From assembly GCA_037367355.1 (NCBI GenBank), contig CM074695.1, positions 4,809,948-4,873,947 of the forward strand: a stretch of DNA of 64,000 nt, written 5' to 3'. Both the position numbers and the translations under genes were made by a program. The notes beneath the pieces are model-generated. The model made no database searches. It saw only the letters and a program-made list of their open reading frames with translations, and was not told where the DNA came from. Positions 45,622-57,956 of the stretch are shown piece by piece. This stretch comes from Neoscytalidium dimidiatum (taxonomy: Eukaryota > Ascomycota > Dothideomycetes > Botryosphaeriales > Botryosphaeriaceae). Every line of letters starts with the position of its first letter. Position 1 is the stretch's first letter.

Positions 45622-47203
45622 TCTTACGAGCCAGCTCTCGACCTGCGGATGTGGTGAAGGAGGATGAAGAAACTTCGATCAAACGCGGAGAACCTTGGTA
45701 GTTTTGTCCGTGACTCACCGTAGGGCGCGCCGCAACCGTTCCTGACATGGCCGCCCCACCTGCGGAGGTAGGGTACACTTCCCTTTAGCGTAGCTAAAGG
45801 CAATCGCATCCGGCTAGCACCGGCCAAGGATGCCACCAGTCTGTTGTACGGACTGTCCTCTGTATAGTCCGAGAAGCTTATGGATCTACGTAGATGAGTA
45901 TATAGTAAATATCCTAGCTTGATTGTCGGCGTCTTTCATATATATCTCGTGTTGGATTTCGCCGAGAAGTGCACTTTGTGGGCCGAGAAATTACAGCTAA
46001 CTCTGGCAGAATGTAAGCGTGAGCATGAAAACAGCAATCATTTCAACCATCCGCTCAAGAGTCTTGACAGCTGACCTATGTCAGATCAATTATCGTAAAA
46101 TAGTAAACAGAAGACAAATGTCGTGTTGCTCTCGGCATCTTGAGCGGTTCTGGTAGAGAAGGCTCTATTTAATATGTCGCACGCCGAACTTTTCGCTGAA
46201 AATAACAAGCTGATGCGATATTGTATCGCTCTTGTTTTGTGGCGACCTGGGATTCAATGTTGGTTGTGTCTGACGATGCAAGAGCTGTCGCTGGCTCCGG
46301 CAAATAAAGTCTCGCGTCGCAGAAGAATATGCGCAGCTAAAGAGACAGCAGCGACTGAATCAGTCCCGTACAAGGGTTGAAGAAGGTTAAGACAGGAGAA
46401 GCGAAGATATATGAGGCTGGCCATAATGCGAACAGTTATATTGACGTGGTTCAGCACGAGAAACACATAGATGGGGTTCGGGAGAAGACGATCCATGAAC
46501 GGTTTTGTTTCACAGCCCCACATTTGAAGGCTGCTGCCTGGCGTCCGGAGCATGATCTTTTGCTTCGCGCAAGGGGAAAAGCCTCCTTTCTCTCCATATC
46601 CGCCCCGTTTTCCGTTTTTCGGGAAGATAATGCCGCAGAATTCACTTGACTTGTCGTACGAGAGGCTCTGGAATAAGCAGGTCCCACTCGCTGCGGGTCA
46701 GGCCGTGAGGGCTGTGGTCAGAACCGGACCTTGGCGGATATGTAGGGAAGCATAGAAGCCAATTGAGATTTGATTTCATTGTGACCTCCGCCGGCGCGGA
46801 GCTTTCACCTCGTCTTTGGACGCTCAAGCCGCTACCCCGCTTGACTGCTGACGGATCACGTTGTGTGGTGCAGACCCTCTCCGCCAAGTACTCGATAGGT
46901 AATCTTCCCCTAGCCGACCGCTTGGGGGCCGAGTCGTCAGCCTCTCAGCGTTGAAAATCAAGGGGCCGGAGCGCGATAAGGCGTCAAACATAGTTTGGCT
47001 TGCAGGCACACGTTCCATAACCGTGCCGCAGAACAAGGCACGCCGAAGCTTGTCCCACCCGCTTTGAGGCCCACCAGTGTGGCACACTTGCTGAGCCGCA
47101 AGCTTGCCTCCACTATAAGAACCCCACGGCTGCAAGACTTGATCTCAATCCCGGAACCCATTGTCGCCGTCGCTAATTCACCTCCAACAGTGGAGAGCAC
47201 ACA
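45622..47203. other. Intergenic, no gene seen
   Basis: About 1.6 kb between the divergent DHA2 exporter and the second P450. Short frames only. A TATA-like box for the P450 lies at 47114. Confidence 0.45.
47114..47120 (+). promoter_or_regulatory. TATA-like box of the second P450 gene
   Basis: TATAAGA lies 90 bp before the ATG at 47204. Confidence 0.4.
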
Positions 47204-49000
47204 ATGGCCCTCAGCCTTGCACCTTCGCTGGCTGACATCAGTCCCGTCCCGGTCCTTATCATATTTGCCGTGTTGTCAATCGTTTATTTCGTCCACTTTC
47301 TCGATGAGAAGCCATACCATGGGTTCCCCGTTGTGGGGCTCGAGAAAAGTGGCTTCTTCAAGATGGCAAAGGCGAGGGGCAATTGGATTGTCAACGGTTG
47401 CCAGATACTGGAAGCGGGCGCGAAGCAGGTTTGTGAAAATACATGTCCCTTCAGTTGACAACAATCTAGCTCACTATCGCCAGCACTCCGGTGCGTTCCA
47501 AGTGATAACTGCTAGCGGTCCCAAAATTGTCCTTCCGAACCGATACGCCTACGAGATCAGAAACAATCCGCACATGAGCTTTGGCAAGATTATCACGAGA
47601 GTGGGCTTTCTCTAAGGGCCTATCATGTTCAATAATCTGACCATCCAAGGAATTCTTCTCGTCTTATCCCGGCTTTGAGCCGTTCGATACTCTCAATCAA
47701 CACAATATAATCCAAGACGCCACGAAAAACAAGCTTACCCAATCTTTGAGTGCGACATCCATGGGAACCAATCGCCAGCATCTTAAATACTGACATTCGC
47801 CAAAGCGTTGTTCACTGAAGACATCTCGGAAGAGGTGACTAATATCCTCGAAGAGCTTCTCGGCAACGGTGAAGGTAGTAAGCCGCCGTTCAACATCATC
47901 AATCTGTTTCTGACGCTTCGACTCCAGAATGGACTGAGATTTCCCTCCGCAACCTGATTGCCCGCGTCATCGGTCAAGTAACTTCGCGCGTGTTCCTCGG
48001 CCCCGAGCTCTCCCGCAACAAGGAATGGCTTGAGCTCTGCCAGACCTATGCCGTCGCCGGGTTTGCCGGACAGCAAGCGATGCTCTCCTGGTCTCCGATG
48101 CTCCGCCCATTCGTCTACTGGTTCCTTCCGGAATGCCGCAGGCTGCGCGAGCTCTCTCAGGTCGGACACCGCGTCATTCAGCCGTATATTGACGCGCACA
48201 GGGACGCGATCAAAGAAGCAGAGAGGAACGGAAAAGAGCCTCCCGTGGCTGACAACATGATTGGCTGGATGGATGAGGTAGCCAGAGGGCGGAAGTTCGA
48301 CATCGCCGATGCTCAGATCATGCTGTCCGTGGCGGCGATCCACACGACTTCGGAAGCCTGCGTATGGTGGATGGCTGATCTGATAAACCACCCGGAATAC
48401 ACGGGCCCGCTTCGTGAGGAAATCGTTTCCGTGCTTGGAAAGGAAGGTTGGCAGAAGAATTCGTTGTACCAGATGAAGCTCCACGACAGCTTCATCAAGG
48501 AATCGCATCGGAGACATATGGTTGATGCTTGTAAGCATTCTGCGAGAGGAAAACGGAAATCTGGCTAACTTTGAGCAGTGGTGATGGATCGCTACGTGGA
48601 GAAGACGGTGACGCTGTCAGATGGCCTGACTCTGCCCGCGAGGTCCGCTCTTATGGTTCACGCAACCAACAACCTGGATGAATGTCTTTGGCCCAAAGCG
48701 ACCGAATTCGACGCTTACAGATTTGTCAAACTACGCTCGCAGCCCGGCCAGGAAAGCAAGCATCAGCTTGTGACAACCAGCCCCGAACATCTGGGATTTG
48801 GACTTGGAAGTCATGCTTGCCCGGGACGATTCTTTGCTGCCAACACCATGAAGCTGATGCTGGCTCATTTCGTCATGAAGTATGATTGGAAATTCGTTGA
48901 CGACAATCCCCAACTTCGTGCACCGTTTGGATCCAGTGTTTATGTAAATCCAACGCTGAAAGTGGCTGCGAAAAGAAGAAAGGAGGAAGTAAGCATGTAG
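47204..49000 (+). CDS. Cytochrome P450 (second; HTTS I-helix class)
   Basis: Predicted 511 aa from six exons: 47204-47428, 47484-47600, 47650-47749, 47806-47874 (69 nt), 47928-48530 and 48579-49000; introns 48-56 nt. Every junction keeps frame. An N-terminal membrane anchor (VLIIFAVLSIVYFVHFL) is followed by EKPYHGFPVVG. The I-helix reads VAAIHTTSEAC, with HTTS in place of the usual GxxT, as in fungal ent-kaurene oxidase and related diterpene or indole-diterpene P450s. The K-helix is KESHRR (ExxR) and the heme loop FGLGSHACPGRFFA is intact (axial Cys near 452). It probably oxidises a hydrophobic, terpenoid-like substrate in the ER. No terpene synthase lies in the window. The GH79 remnant starts 443 bp downstream. 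Confidence 0.92.
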
Positions 49001-49443
49001 TTGTTCGCTCGGGCCGACGCCAGCGATGCAGATTGTTCAGCCGCTTCTGATGGTTGCCCTACGGTTGCGTCAATGCTTACTTCTGCCTCCCAAATGATAT
49101 CAAATATTGGCTTTATATTTCCACCATTCCTGAGGTTTCAGTCAAGAAATGTGATAATGAGGCAAAGTTTCACATGATCAAGCGAAGAGCTGACCATATC
49201 GAATGTAGGCCTGAGGGCTGGAAACCACACTGCCTTGCGCAGACAGGATGACGAATCGTGTGTGCCAGGCGCCTCGATCCCTCGAACTTCGCTTCCATAT
49301 CCGAGAAGCAGGGCTGAATTTCCCATGCAGAGGGATGCGGCAGCTTGCTTGATGTGTGACACAGCCCCATACAGCTTCCATTTATCCAGTCTTGTGCCCC
49401 TCCTCTCACTCCAGTGCTCAAAAGGGTTCTGCAGCTGGCAAAA

Positions 49444-50393
49444 TGATTTTTGAGCTCACTTACCTTCCAGCCATCCTATTCTCACTGGGTTTAACGTCTC
49501 CCACAGTGCGGGTCAATGTGGTCGAGAATCGGGCCCCTCAATCTGATGAGATTACGTTCCCTCCTCCAAACACGCCACCAGTGGATGCTCAAGACGTGGA
49601 TGCTTCGTTCATAGGCTTCGGCATTGAGTGGAAAAGCCTTGCGAAATACGCAGGTATAGATACTTCCAGCGTCTACATCCAGTGCAATTCCGCTGACAAA
49701 GTGCAGAAAGTTCCAACGATATTCACATTTGGAAAGCCATGGATAGATTCCCTGGCAGGCTTTTTCTCCGCAACGCCTCGGACCCGGCGATCCCGCCCGT
49801 GCTCGGCGAGGTGGGTGCGGCGCTCGGCGGCGACGAGCGCACGACAGACACGCTCGGGGCGCGCGCGGCGCTGCAGCTGGGCAACGGGTTCGCGATCGCG
49901 GCGCGGCAGCCGGACGACGTTGTCGGGCGGGATGGGAGCGCTGTAAAGAAGAAGGAGTTCAGGGCGGGGAGGTACGGGGTTGTTTTCGCGGCGGACTTCT
50001 TGGGCAGGACGGGCACGGGGGGAGCGGGGTTTCAAGATCAGCAGGTTGTTGGCGGAAGGGGGGCGTTTGGTGGACTATGCGGGGTACGGAGAGGGCGGGC
50101 TCGAAAAGGTGGCGGTGGTGGAAGTGAGGGTGTGGGGACGAAGCGGAGCGAGGCCGCAGAGGCGGGTAGTGCTGGAAGGGCTGGATGGGAGGATAGAGAG
50201 GGAAAGGTTGAATGGGTCGACGGCGGAGGGCGGGACGGAGGCGACAGAGAGGACTACGTGGGCGGAAAAGAGGTGGAGGGACAAGGGCGGGAGGGAGGAG
50301 AAGGTGGACAATGGTGGCGAGCTGCTCGAGGTGAAGAACGGGACGGTGGTCGGAGACGTGATGATTCCAGCGTCAAGAGGCGATAATTGCTGA
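49444..50393 (+). pseudogene. GH79 remnant with the catalytic domain missing
   Basis: The 5' part reads like a secreted GH79 (beta-glucuronidase family) start: a hydrophobic leader MIFELTYLPAILFSLGL, then ITFPPPNTPPVDAQDVD and ASFIGFGIEWKSLAKYAG, where the first intron would follow. The roughly 300-residue catalytic barrel is absent. The 3' part resembles the family's C-terminal beta-domain: RYGVVFAADFLGRTGTG, a frameshift in a G run near 50020, then ISRLLAEGGRLVDYAGYGEGG, VAVVEVRVWGRSG, VVLEGLDGRIERERLN and TTWAEKRW. The end is at 50393. This is best read as an internal deletion plus at least one frameshift. The C-terminal assignment rests on pattern memory and is less sure than the N-terminal one. 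Confidence 0.55.
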
Positions 50394-51372
50394 GTTTGTT
50401 CGCGATTGAGGAGGGGCCGGAAGCAGGTAGTTGGTCGAGGCACGCTCGAAATGCAGGAGCAATGAACGCCGGCCACTTATTGACCACGACCGAAAAGTGA
50501 ACTACAGGAAAGGGAGCTTACTAGAGGCAAAAGAGCGGTGTCCAGACGGTAGGGAGCCGGAGGAGGTGCGGCGGATTGACACGGGACGTTTTTCGGGCCG
50601 CGCCACAATTGTCCGTTTCGGGCATCTTGCCGGCGAAACGGCAGACTTTTCGCTCTGGCTGCAGAAGTGGCAGCCACAGAGCGCAAGAGATGAGGAGATG
50701 AGAGACGCTGACGAGGTGGGGGAGGAAATGAGATGCGATACAGGACAGGTGCACTCTGAGACATGCTAGCCTGGCAACGTCTCACAGCGTTGGTGCCTGG
50801 CGCCGGGGCTGTCGCAAAAAGGCAACGAATTCCAGGCAGAGCCGGTGAAGAGCGTCGGGAAAGGGCGGCGCGGCATTTTTTATTATTTGTGTGGGCCTCA
50901 CCTTGTAGGCAAACAGCGCTCCCGGGCTCCCCCCCTCCCCAGCCTTACACGTGGGCGTCCCTTAAAATTTGACCCTGCAGTGCGCGTCTTCGCTCCTGCC
51001 CCAGAAATGACGGGCTCCCGGAGCCTGCTGGCTCGTGCGCCTTGGTCCTACTTAGCACGCCTGTTAGCCATAATCTGTTGCGAAGGCATCATTTTGCGTG
51101 ATCGCTCAATTTGATCGCGCGAGCCCACTTCGTATGCCTCTCCAGCTGTGAAAAGCACCTCGCCGCCGCCCGCTGTTCAAGGACGCTTTCGACACTCGAC
51201 TTCTTCGCCCTGCGTCGACATTCAGCCTCCGGAGCCCTCTTGCCCATCTGCTTCCCAACATCTGCGCCGAGCAGCCAAAAGCCAGCCCGACTCCGCTTCC
51301 CAGAACAGCGCGGAAAGCCATCCTCGAGTCTCGGCCAGGAACGCAACCAAGATACCCGCCGTCTCCGCCGCC
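50394..51372. other. Intergenic, no gene supported
   Basis: Nearly 1 kb between the GH79 remnant and the UPF0643 gene. Overlapping short frames on both strands are not convincing. The last 250 bp are probably the promoter and leader of the UPF0643 gene. Confidence 0.4.
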
Positions 51373-52176
51373 ATGAGCACCGCCGCAGTCGTCGATCACC
51401 CGGCTGCCGCGATCCCCCACAACAGATCCGTCGACAACACCGCCACACCGCCAGCAGAAGACGCACCCAGCTCGCAGAAAGCACAGCAACAGCTCGACCG
51501 CCTGCAACTCACTCACGACCTTAACAACCCTTTTGTCCCGCCCTCCGCCCTCCCGCCCAACCACGTCATCTCCTCGCCCTACCCGGCCCCTACCCACACT
51601 CTCGACCTCGCCCGCCTTACCACGCCGTCGCGCCTCTTCGCCCGCGCGCTGCAAACTCTGACGCCCGTCTCCGAAGCCTACGCCACCCTCCCCTACGACC
51701 GTGCCTTTGACTTCCACGCCCTGTGCGCCGAGCTGCGCCGCCTGGTCGCGCAGGAAGGAGAGGGCTTCGTCTGGCCGCGCAGCGACTTCTACGTCGTCGC
51801 CTTCCGCAGCGTGCTGAAGGACGGCATCGACCGCGAGCGCCTGGGCCTGCTGGACGAGAAGAGCCACGAGGAGGCCGTCGAGAGCGGCGGCCTGCTGAAG
51901 TACTGGTTCGGCGTGCCGGACGCGGGCAGGCGGAATTTGGCTACCTGTAGGTTCATCGACGTTTTGAGGTCCTGGTTGCATGGTGTTTGCTGATCTCTTG
52001 GTGCAGGTTTCTGGCACTCGAGACACGATGCCGCCGAGGGCGGGAAGGGTCCTTGGCACAGGCAGGCGAGGGGCGCCGCGGCGGTCATGTATGAGGAGAT
52101 CCGGTTTGAGACGAGAAGGCTGACGGTGGAGGAGGGAGTGAGCGGGTGGGTGTGGGAGGACTGGAGGGAGAAGTGA
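51373..52176 (+). CDS. UPF0643 family protein
   Basis: Predicted 247 aa from exons 51373-51946 and 52007-52176, with a 60-nt GT-AG intron that splits a Cys codon. The start is the ATG in GCCGCCATGAGC, the first Met of the frame; no in-frame ATG precedes it. Residues 1-70 are low complexity. Then come NPFVPPSALPPNHVISSPYP, RALQTLTPVSEAYATLPYDR, FYVVAFRSVLK, LLKYWFGVPDAGRRNLAT and, after the splice, CFWHSRHDA and a Trp-rich C-terminus. These blocks mark UPF0643, conserved in ascomycetes and of unknown function. No signal peptide, membrane segment or metal motif is seen. Confidence 0.82.
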
Positions 52177-52599
52177 ACGAAGGAAGAGGCGGAATGGACG
52201 GCATGAGCGTGCTTGGGAGAGCGTGTGTTTCGTGCGGGCGGATGGGCATTTTTCTTTCTTTGGGCGCGCTGGAGACGAGCGGGCGTGTTTCGCAGACTCT
52301 TTGGCGCTGGGTAGGTTCGGCGTGCGGGGTTTCTGATTGGCGGGGACACTCCTATGTATATTCATTCGCCTTTAAACCACAACAAGACGGCTAGACTTGC
52401 CTTTACGACCCTCAACTGTACCGTTCGGCGGATTTACTCGGATTCCATGCTTCAACTACCTCTGCAGCCCCAAATACGCGCACTTTTCTTCCCCAGAATG
52501 CATGCTCACTTTAGTCAACTTTCTCGTTGCCCGATGCGTGATTTTGGTTCCTCTGTTCGAGCCTTTCTTGGAGATCTGAGGAACTCGTCGAATGATTCA

Positions 52600-54767
52600 T
52601 CACAGCGGGCGCTCCCTGATGAAGAAGCTCAAGAAGGTTCCGATAGTGGACAGGGCCAGGGACATTACTGAACCATTGTGAGTCATTGCTTCCCGCCTCG
52701 ATCGACGTACTCACTATAAGTGCCCTTGAATCCCAACACGTAGAAACCAACGATTTTCTCTTTGATTGGTCCTTGCAGATGCTGGATGAATCCGACATCC
52801 TCAAGACATCGGCGGATGAACTCATCCCGGTTCGGCACATCAGGGCCCACGGCTGTCTGAAGACCGCGATGGACCACGGTTTGCAGCACAGCCGCACTTG
52901 TAGCCATACCAACGAGAGAACCGATGCCGGCCGCGAGGTACATGCTAGACGTTCCGATCGCAACAAGCGAGGGGCCGACGGCGGCGGTTAGCCCAATGAA
53001 GAGTGCCGACCCAGCAATGCCGGTACCAAAACCACTGTAACAACATCAATCATTGAGTCGGACACACATGCAGCCGAGGAAACCTACCCTGGAATGATGT
53101 AGAGACTTTCCCAGATGTTCGTGTGGCCATTCCAGCGCAAGAGGAGGAGCAGATAGCACACGGAGGTGATGGATGTGCCGAGCGCGGTAAGGCTTTTGTA
53201 CCTGCCCGTCTTTCCGATCCACGCGCCGCTGAGCAGCTGGCTGACAGTGTTCCCCATGACGGCCGGAAGGAGGTGGGCCCCGGCTTTTGTTGAGCTGACT
53301 GCGGCGGAAACCTGGAAGTAGAGCGGCACCGTGAACATCATGCTGGACTGCGCGCCCAGCTGCAGAGCGAAGACCACCCAGCTTATAACAAAATCCTTTT
53401 CTCTGAAGAGCTGTAGAGGGAAGACGGGCTCCTTTGCCTTCTGCTCTGCTTTCACGAAGAGAGCTCCCGTCACCACGGCGGTTCCAAATAAAATGAAAAT
53501 GAGAGGGTGTGACCACGCAATCTTTTGGCCACCGAGCTCCAATGGAAACATCAACAGCAGAATCGTGGAGGTGAGCAAGAGCGATCCAGCAATATCCAAT
53601 CGGGAGAAATTTTTGCCCTTGTCCAGTGTCTCCTCGGCTTCGCAGTCGGAGTCGGATTGCGATGACAGATTTGTCGGAACGAGAAGCCAAGTGAGGAAAG
53701 AGGCTAGCACCATGATCGGGACTTGCACGAGGAAGGTCCTGAAACTGTGTTAGTCCCAAGAATATGAAAGGTCTTGACTATCTCACCATCTCCAGCCTAT
53801 TGTGTCTGTGAACCAGCCGCCGAGGGGACCGCCCAAGCATCTTCCAGTCGTGGAGAATATATTGACATAACTACGCCAAACTGCAACATCGCGGAGAGGC
53901 ACGAGATCTGCAACCGGAATCAGCGCACACGTCTCAGTTTCAGTTCCACGGGGTAGTAGATGCACCTGTGATGATGATGGAGACCAATGCGCTCATACCC
54001 GCACAGCCTATTCCGGAGAGCACACGGCCGAGGACGACGATCCCCAGCGATGGCGCGATGCCGCTAAATGACGGTTACTATTGCCAAAGTGGCGCTGGCA
54101 TATGTGAAACTTACACGATCAAGCTAATTTCGTTAGCGCTTGTCTGGGTCCCTTCGTAGGATGATTGCACTTACCAGCCAATAGTGAACAAGGCATATGT
54201 TGTGAGAAGCACATGCTTCCGTCCGTAGATGTCCGACAGTTTTCCTATCTGTGTTGTTGATGTCAACAGGGCGTGTCGGCTTCCACTGGTCAAATTCTAC
54301 CTACCAGAGGCTGTGCAGCTGTTGACGCCAACCCAAAGCTGACAAAAATCCAGCTTGAATTGGAGAGATCATTAAACTCCGATGCGATCAGTGCATGCGT
54401 AGCAAGGACGATTGAGACGTCGGCGTTGGAGAGTAGAACACCTGGTATGGGTTCATGTCAGTGAGTTTCCACCGCAAGGTGAGGTTATGACTCATGATCT
54501 CTCCGGAGACTCACCGATCAGAAGAACTGCGAGTATACTTATGATTTTCTTGCGGGACGCCTTTGGGCTGTTACGGTCTTTTGAAGATGAGCCTCGTGAG
54601 GATTCTGCAGATTCGTCTGCCTCCACACTTCCTGCAGGGAAAGCCTGATCTGTTGATGATATCAACGGCGTCCGCTCATTGATGTCGCTACCCTTCCTCA
54701 AAGACGACTTTGAGCTTAAAGATGAGGACGATGACGACTTGCTCGATTTACTCGATATAGATGCCAT
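52600..54767 (-). CDS. MFS amino-acid/drug transporter, vacuolar VBA/Fnx-like
   Basis: Predicted 576 aa from nine exons: 54767-54515, 54441-54305, 54248-54175, 54123-54115 (9 nt), 54063-53966, 53907-53787, 53738-53088, 53034-52715 and 52667-52600. The sum is a multiple of three and all junctions are GT-AG. The Ser-rich N-terminus contains INERTPLISS, a dileucine/tail pattern common in vacuolar transporters. Motif A is GKLSDIYGRKHVL. The 9-nt exon supplies CLIV in LFTIG-CLIV-GIAPSLGI. DLVPLRDVAVWRSYVNI and GGPLGGWFTDTIGWRW follow, and the last helix is MSLALSTIGTFLSFF. Vba/Fnx relatives take basic amino acids into the vacuole; the substrate here is inferred from family only. Confidence 0.88.
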
Positions 54768-55748
54768 CTCGGCTGTGCTATGGGTGAAGGATAAAGAGGG
54801 GAGGCTGTGGATGCTGACATTTGGGGAAGGTTTTGTGAAAAAATCGTATCACTGATATGCTAGGGCCATGGCAATTTTCGGCTGACTAGACCGTGGCTGC
54901 GGTGTCGATGACTGGAAGGGCGGGCGGGATGCGGCGTCGATGGCGTGCTCGTTTACCGAAGTCACGCAAATTAGGTGTTTTTCAAAGCCGCCTGCAGCGA
55001 CCAAAGAAAGGCAGCGCATTAACTCCAAAATCTAATGATAGGCTATCGGATCATATAACAACGCTATTCGAGAGTGCAACAGCGGCAGGGTTGCAGGGAC
55101 TATTGAGAAGAATTTGCCCACTTATCCGTATAGTACACGTATGGCTGGTATCTATACGATTTTTTTTTAACACTACTCAGGAACACTTATCCGGGTGATC
55201 CCGAGAGCTGTTAACCTTGAGATAGGTGCTCCCCGGCCAACGTTTCCTATCTAGGACACATATCGGGTCACACACCCTCACACTCTGCACTCATCCGGAA
55301 TAGACGGTCCAAAAAATTCGCCGCAGCTTCTGTACTCATGCTTATGACTCGGTCAAATTGGTCATCTTTCTAAGTAGTATACCAGCTTATTCTACTCGGG
55401 AAGGGATTTCCTGAAGCAAGTCCTGCTTTTCTCTGCTATACCACGAAGATGCTTAAATTTTAGCATTGGTGAACAAGATTTTGCACAAGATCATGTAGAC
55501 CATGGCGTTTGATGTACCCGGCGTTGGGCACAAATCGACAGTATGAGAGCAATACACTGTACACGGGATAAGTTGTAGTGGCGTTATCCCATACCATTTG
55601 CTTTGACAATAGAGCATATTGATACGCTCAGGCATCATCCATCAATCTTATTGTCCACCATAGTACTAAGGTATTTGTCTTGAGTGAGTGCGTCGGAAAA
55701 TACCTGGATCTACCCGTACGGGGTCCATCTTTCTACGCTTCACCACTT
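54768..55748. other. Intergenic, no gene seen
   Basis: About 1 kb between the minus-strand transporter start and the AAA ATPase end. It is moderately AT-rich with no supportable frame. Confidence 0.45.
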
Positions 55749-57956
55749 TCAGTCCGCATGTTCGATGTTCCTCAAAGTCGATTCAAACTCCTCCCAGACC
55801 CCCAACACAGCCTTCAGATGATCAATGCCAAGCTTCCCGCTGCCGCTTTCGGCAAGTGTCAAAGCAGTGTTGACAGCATTCGAGATCTCGCGGCCATTCA
55901 TCTCTGCCTTGTGCATGGCTTGAACGCAATCCTCTATATCCAGATGCTTGTCTTCCGCAGAGACTTGCTCAAGCTTTTGCCTCCAAAGTGACTTCCTACG
56001 CTCAGCATCCGGTGCATTGTATTGCAGAGCGAGATGGAGGCGGGAGCGGATAGCCGGGTCGAAAATGTTCACGCGGTTTGAAGTCATGAACAGAATCCCC
56101 TGGAAGTATTCCAGCTGCTTGAGGAAAATGGCAACGAGGTTGTTCTGCTCGAATTGGTGCGGGCCGCTTCGGCGAGCTTCCAGGAATACATCTGCCTCAT
56201 CGATCAAGACGATCGCTTGCCAGATGGAGGCATAGGTGAGGAGGCGCTGCAGTTCGAAGGAGAGCTGTGTTTCCCAGCTTCCGAGCTCTCCCGTAGATAC
56301 CTTAAGGAGTGGACGCTTGGTATGCTCCGCAGCGAGCTCAGCGGTCAGAGTCTTTCCGCTCCCTGGCGTTCCATGGAGGAGGATTATGAGGCCTTTACCC
56401 TTGAGTGCTGCTTCATTTCGAGCTTGCTCCGGATCTGGGAAGCGATGGGACGTAACGAGAGCCTTTACCAAGTTTCGTTGAGTTTCTGGTACGATTAGGG
56501 AGTCCATTGCATTCGAGGTCCAGTCAACAGGAACGAGGCAGTCGAGGAAGAATTTGCACCACTCCTTCGTTTCCAGAGAGAAGCCATAGGCGAACGGCGG
56601 GCACAACAACGGGTCTGCGACCGTGCTTAGCAGTGCCGATGGCTTCGAGGTTCCCTTGCCACTGCATTCCTCGCAGTCATCAGAATCCTCAACTCCTTCC
56701 GCTTTCTTTGTTGCCTCCTCGACAAAGGTCTTCGGATCGACGACAATCCGTTGATTCGCCTGGCAAGGTTAGAAGAGGTATGGCATGATGTTATTTGTAA
56801 CACTTACGGAGCGGGGAAGCCAGATACCATCAAAAGAGGAACACTCATTGTAGAAATCGAAGGGGGGTCTCTTGAGGTAAAGGAACAAGCCGTTGTAATC
56901 CCAGGATGTGATACCGCGTATGTCGAGATACCGACGACCTCTTTCGGTGAGCTGCTCCATCAAGGCCTCACGGTCGTCCACGTACTGCAGAGGTACCAGG
57001 GGCATCCGATCAATGGCTGTATTATCCTTGCCGATAAAATCCTCGTTCTGCCAAAGCTTAATGCTGACAGTGGAAGTGCCGAACTTGACTCCATCGCCGT
57101 TCGTGAACTCACAGTTGACATTGAAGTATTTTCCCTTCTGCTTGTCTTCGCCGTACCCAGCTCTCCTGCACCGATAGATGCGAGGATGTCCAAATTCGGA
57201 GTTGAGCAACAGGTCGCCCGGTTTGAAGATGGCCCAGAGCAAGTCAAAATTGATCAGCCCGGATTCGGTCAACTTGCGTAGGGCGAGACCCTCGTCACCA
57301 AGCTCAACGTCAAGGAAGTTGAGGAGAAGATCAATGTGGGCTTTGATAGAGTCTGCATCTGGCTTCCCGCTGCCAATAGCTTCAGATGCATACTGTGCCA
57401 GCTCCGACTTGTGATGTTGTAGCAAGGCGTATGGTTTCTGAAAAATGACATCCTCCGGGGGGTCGAATTTCAATGATTCGGAAGGATAGTACTTGACAAC
57501 CTCTTTCAGAGCAACCCGAATGTGAGGTGAGTTGATCTCGACAACAGTCTTTTCCAATTTTCGGTCAGCATCGAAAATCTGCTTCGTTACCAAGGCATGA
57601 TCCGTGAATTGGTTCTTCTTCTGCAGGTCCGAGAAATTCTCCTTTTCGATCGTCTCCTTCTCACCGGTCTCCTTGTTAGGACGCTCTACTAGTGCTTTGA
57701 TTGCAGTCTTACTGCCTGGAGGATTGCTGGCCTTATCATCTGCACTTTGCTCTTCCTTGCTAGAGGAGTCAGAGTCTTCCGAGCTGGCGGCCTTGTCGGT
57801 ATTCGTGGAATGGTTGACAGTCCTTTCCAGGAGCTTATAGAGCAGCGGGATGAACTCGTTCATATCCTTGGGTGAAATGACGAGATTTGCCGCATCGGTG
57901 TTGGACTCGATAGCAGCCGCACTTGGTGCAAACCCGTTGGCTTCTTCAGCAGTCAT
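55749..57956 (-). CDS. AAA+ ATPase with N-terminal DUF7025-like domain
   Basis: Predicted 719 aa from exons 57956-56808 and 56759-55749, with a 48-nt intron. The N-terminal 100 residues are acidic and Ser-rich. A conserved fungal region follows (HIRVALKEVVKYYPSESL, LLWAIFKPGDLLL, GRRYLDIRGITSWDYNGL), matching the DUF7025 family usually fused to an AAA domain. The ATPase core has Walker A HGTPGSGKT (about 513-520), Walker B IVLIDEADVF (about 567-575) and a TSNRVNIFDPAIRSRLHL segment with sensor 1 and the arginine finger. Homologues are common and multi-copy in filamentous fungi; their cellular substrates are unknown. The CxxC pair in DCEECSGKG before the AAA core is a small extra feature. Confidence 0.88.

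Noticed and set aside
47204..48000. The second P450 as a pseudogene, because simple frames stop repeatedly.
   Set aside because: Six exons with proper GT-AG sites restore an unbroken 511-residue protein with all P450 motifs.
41649..49000. A siderophore or terpenoid biosynthetic cluster.
   Set aside because: Only transporters and one P450 are present. No NRPS, acyltransferase, PKS or terpene synthase is found, so a cluster cannot be claimed.
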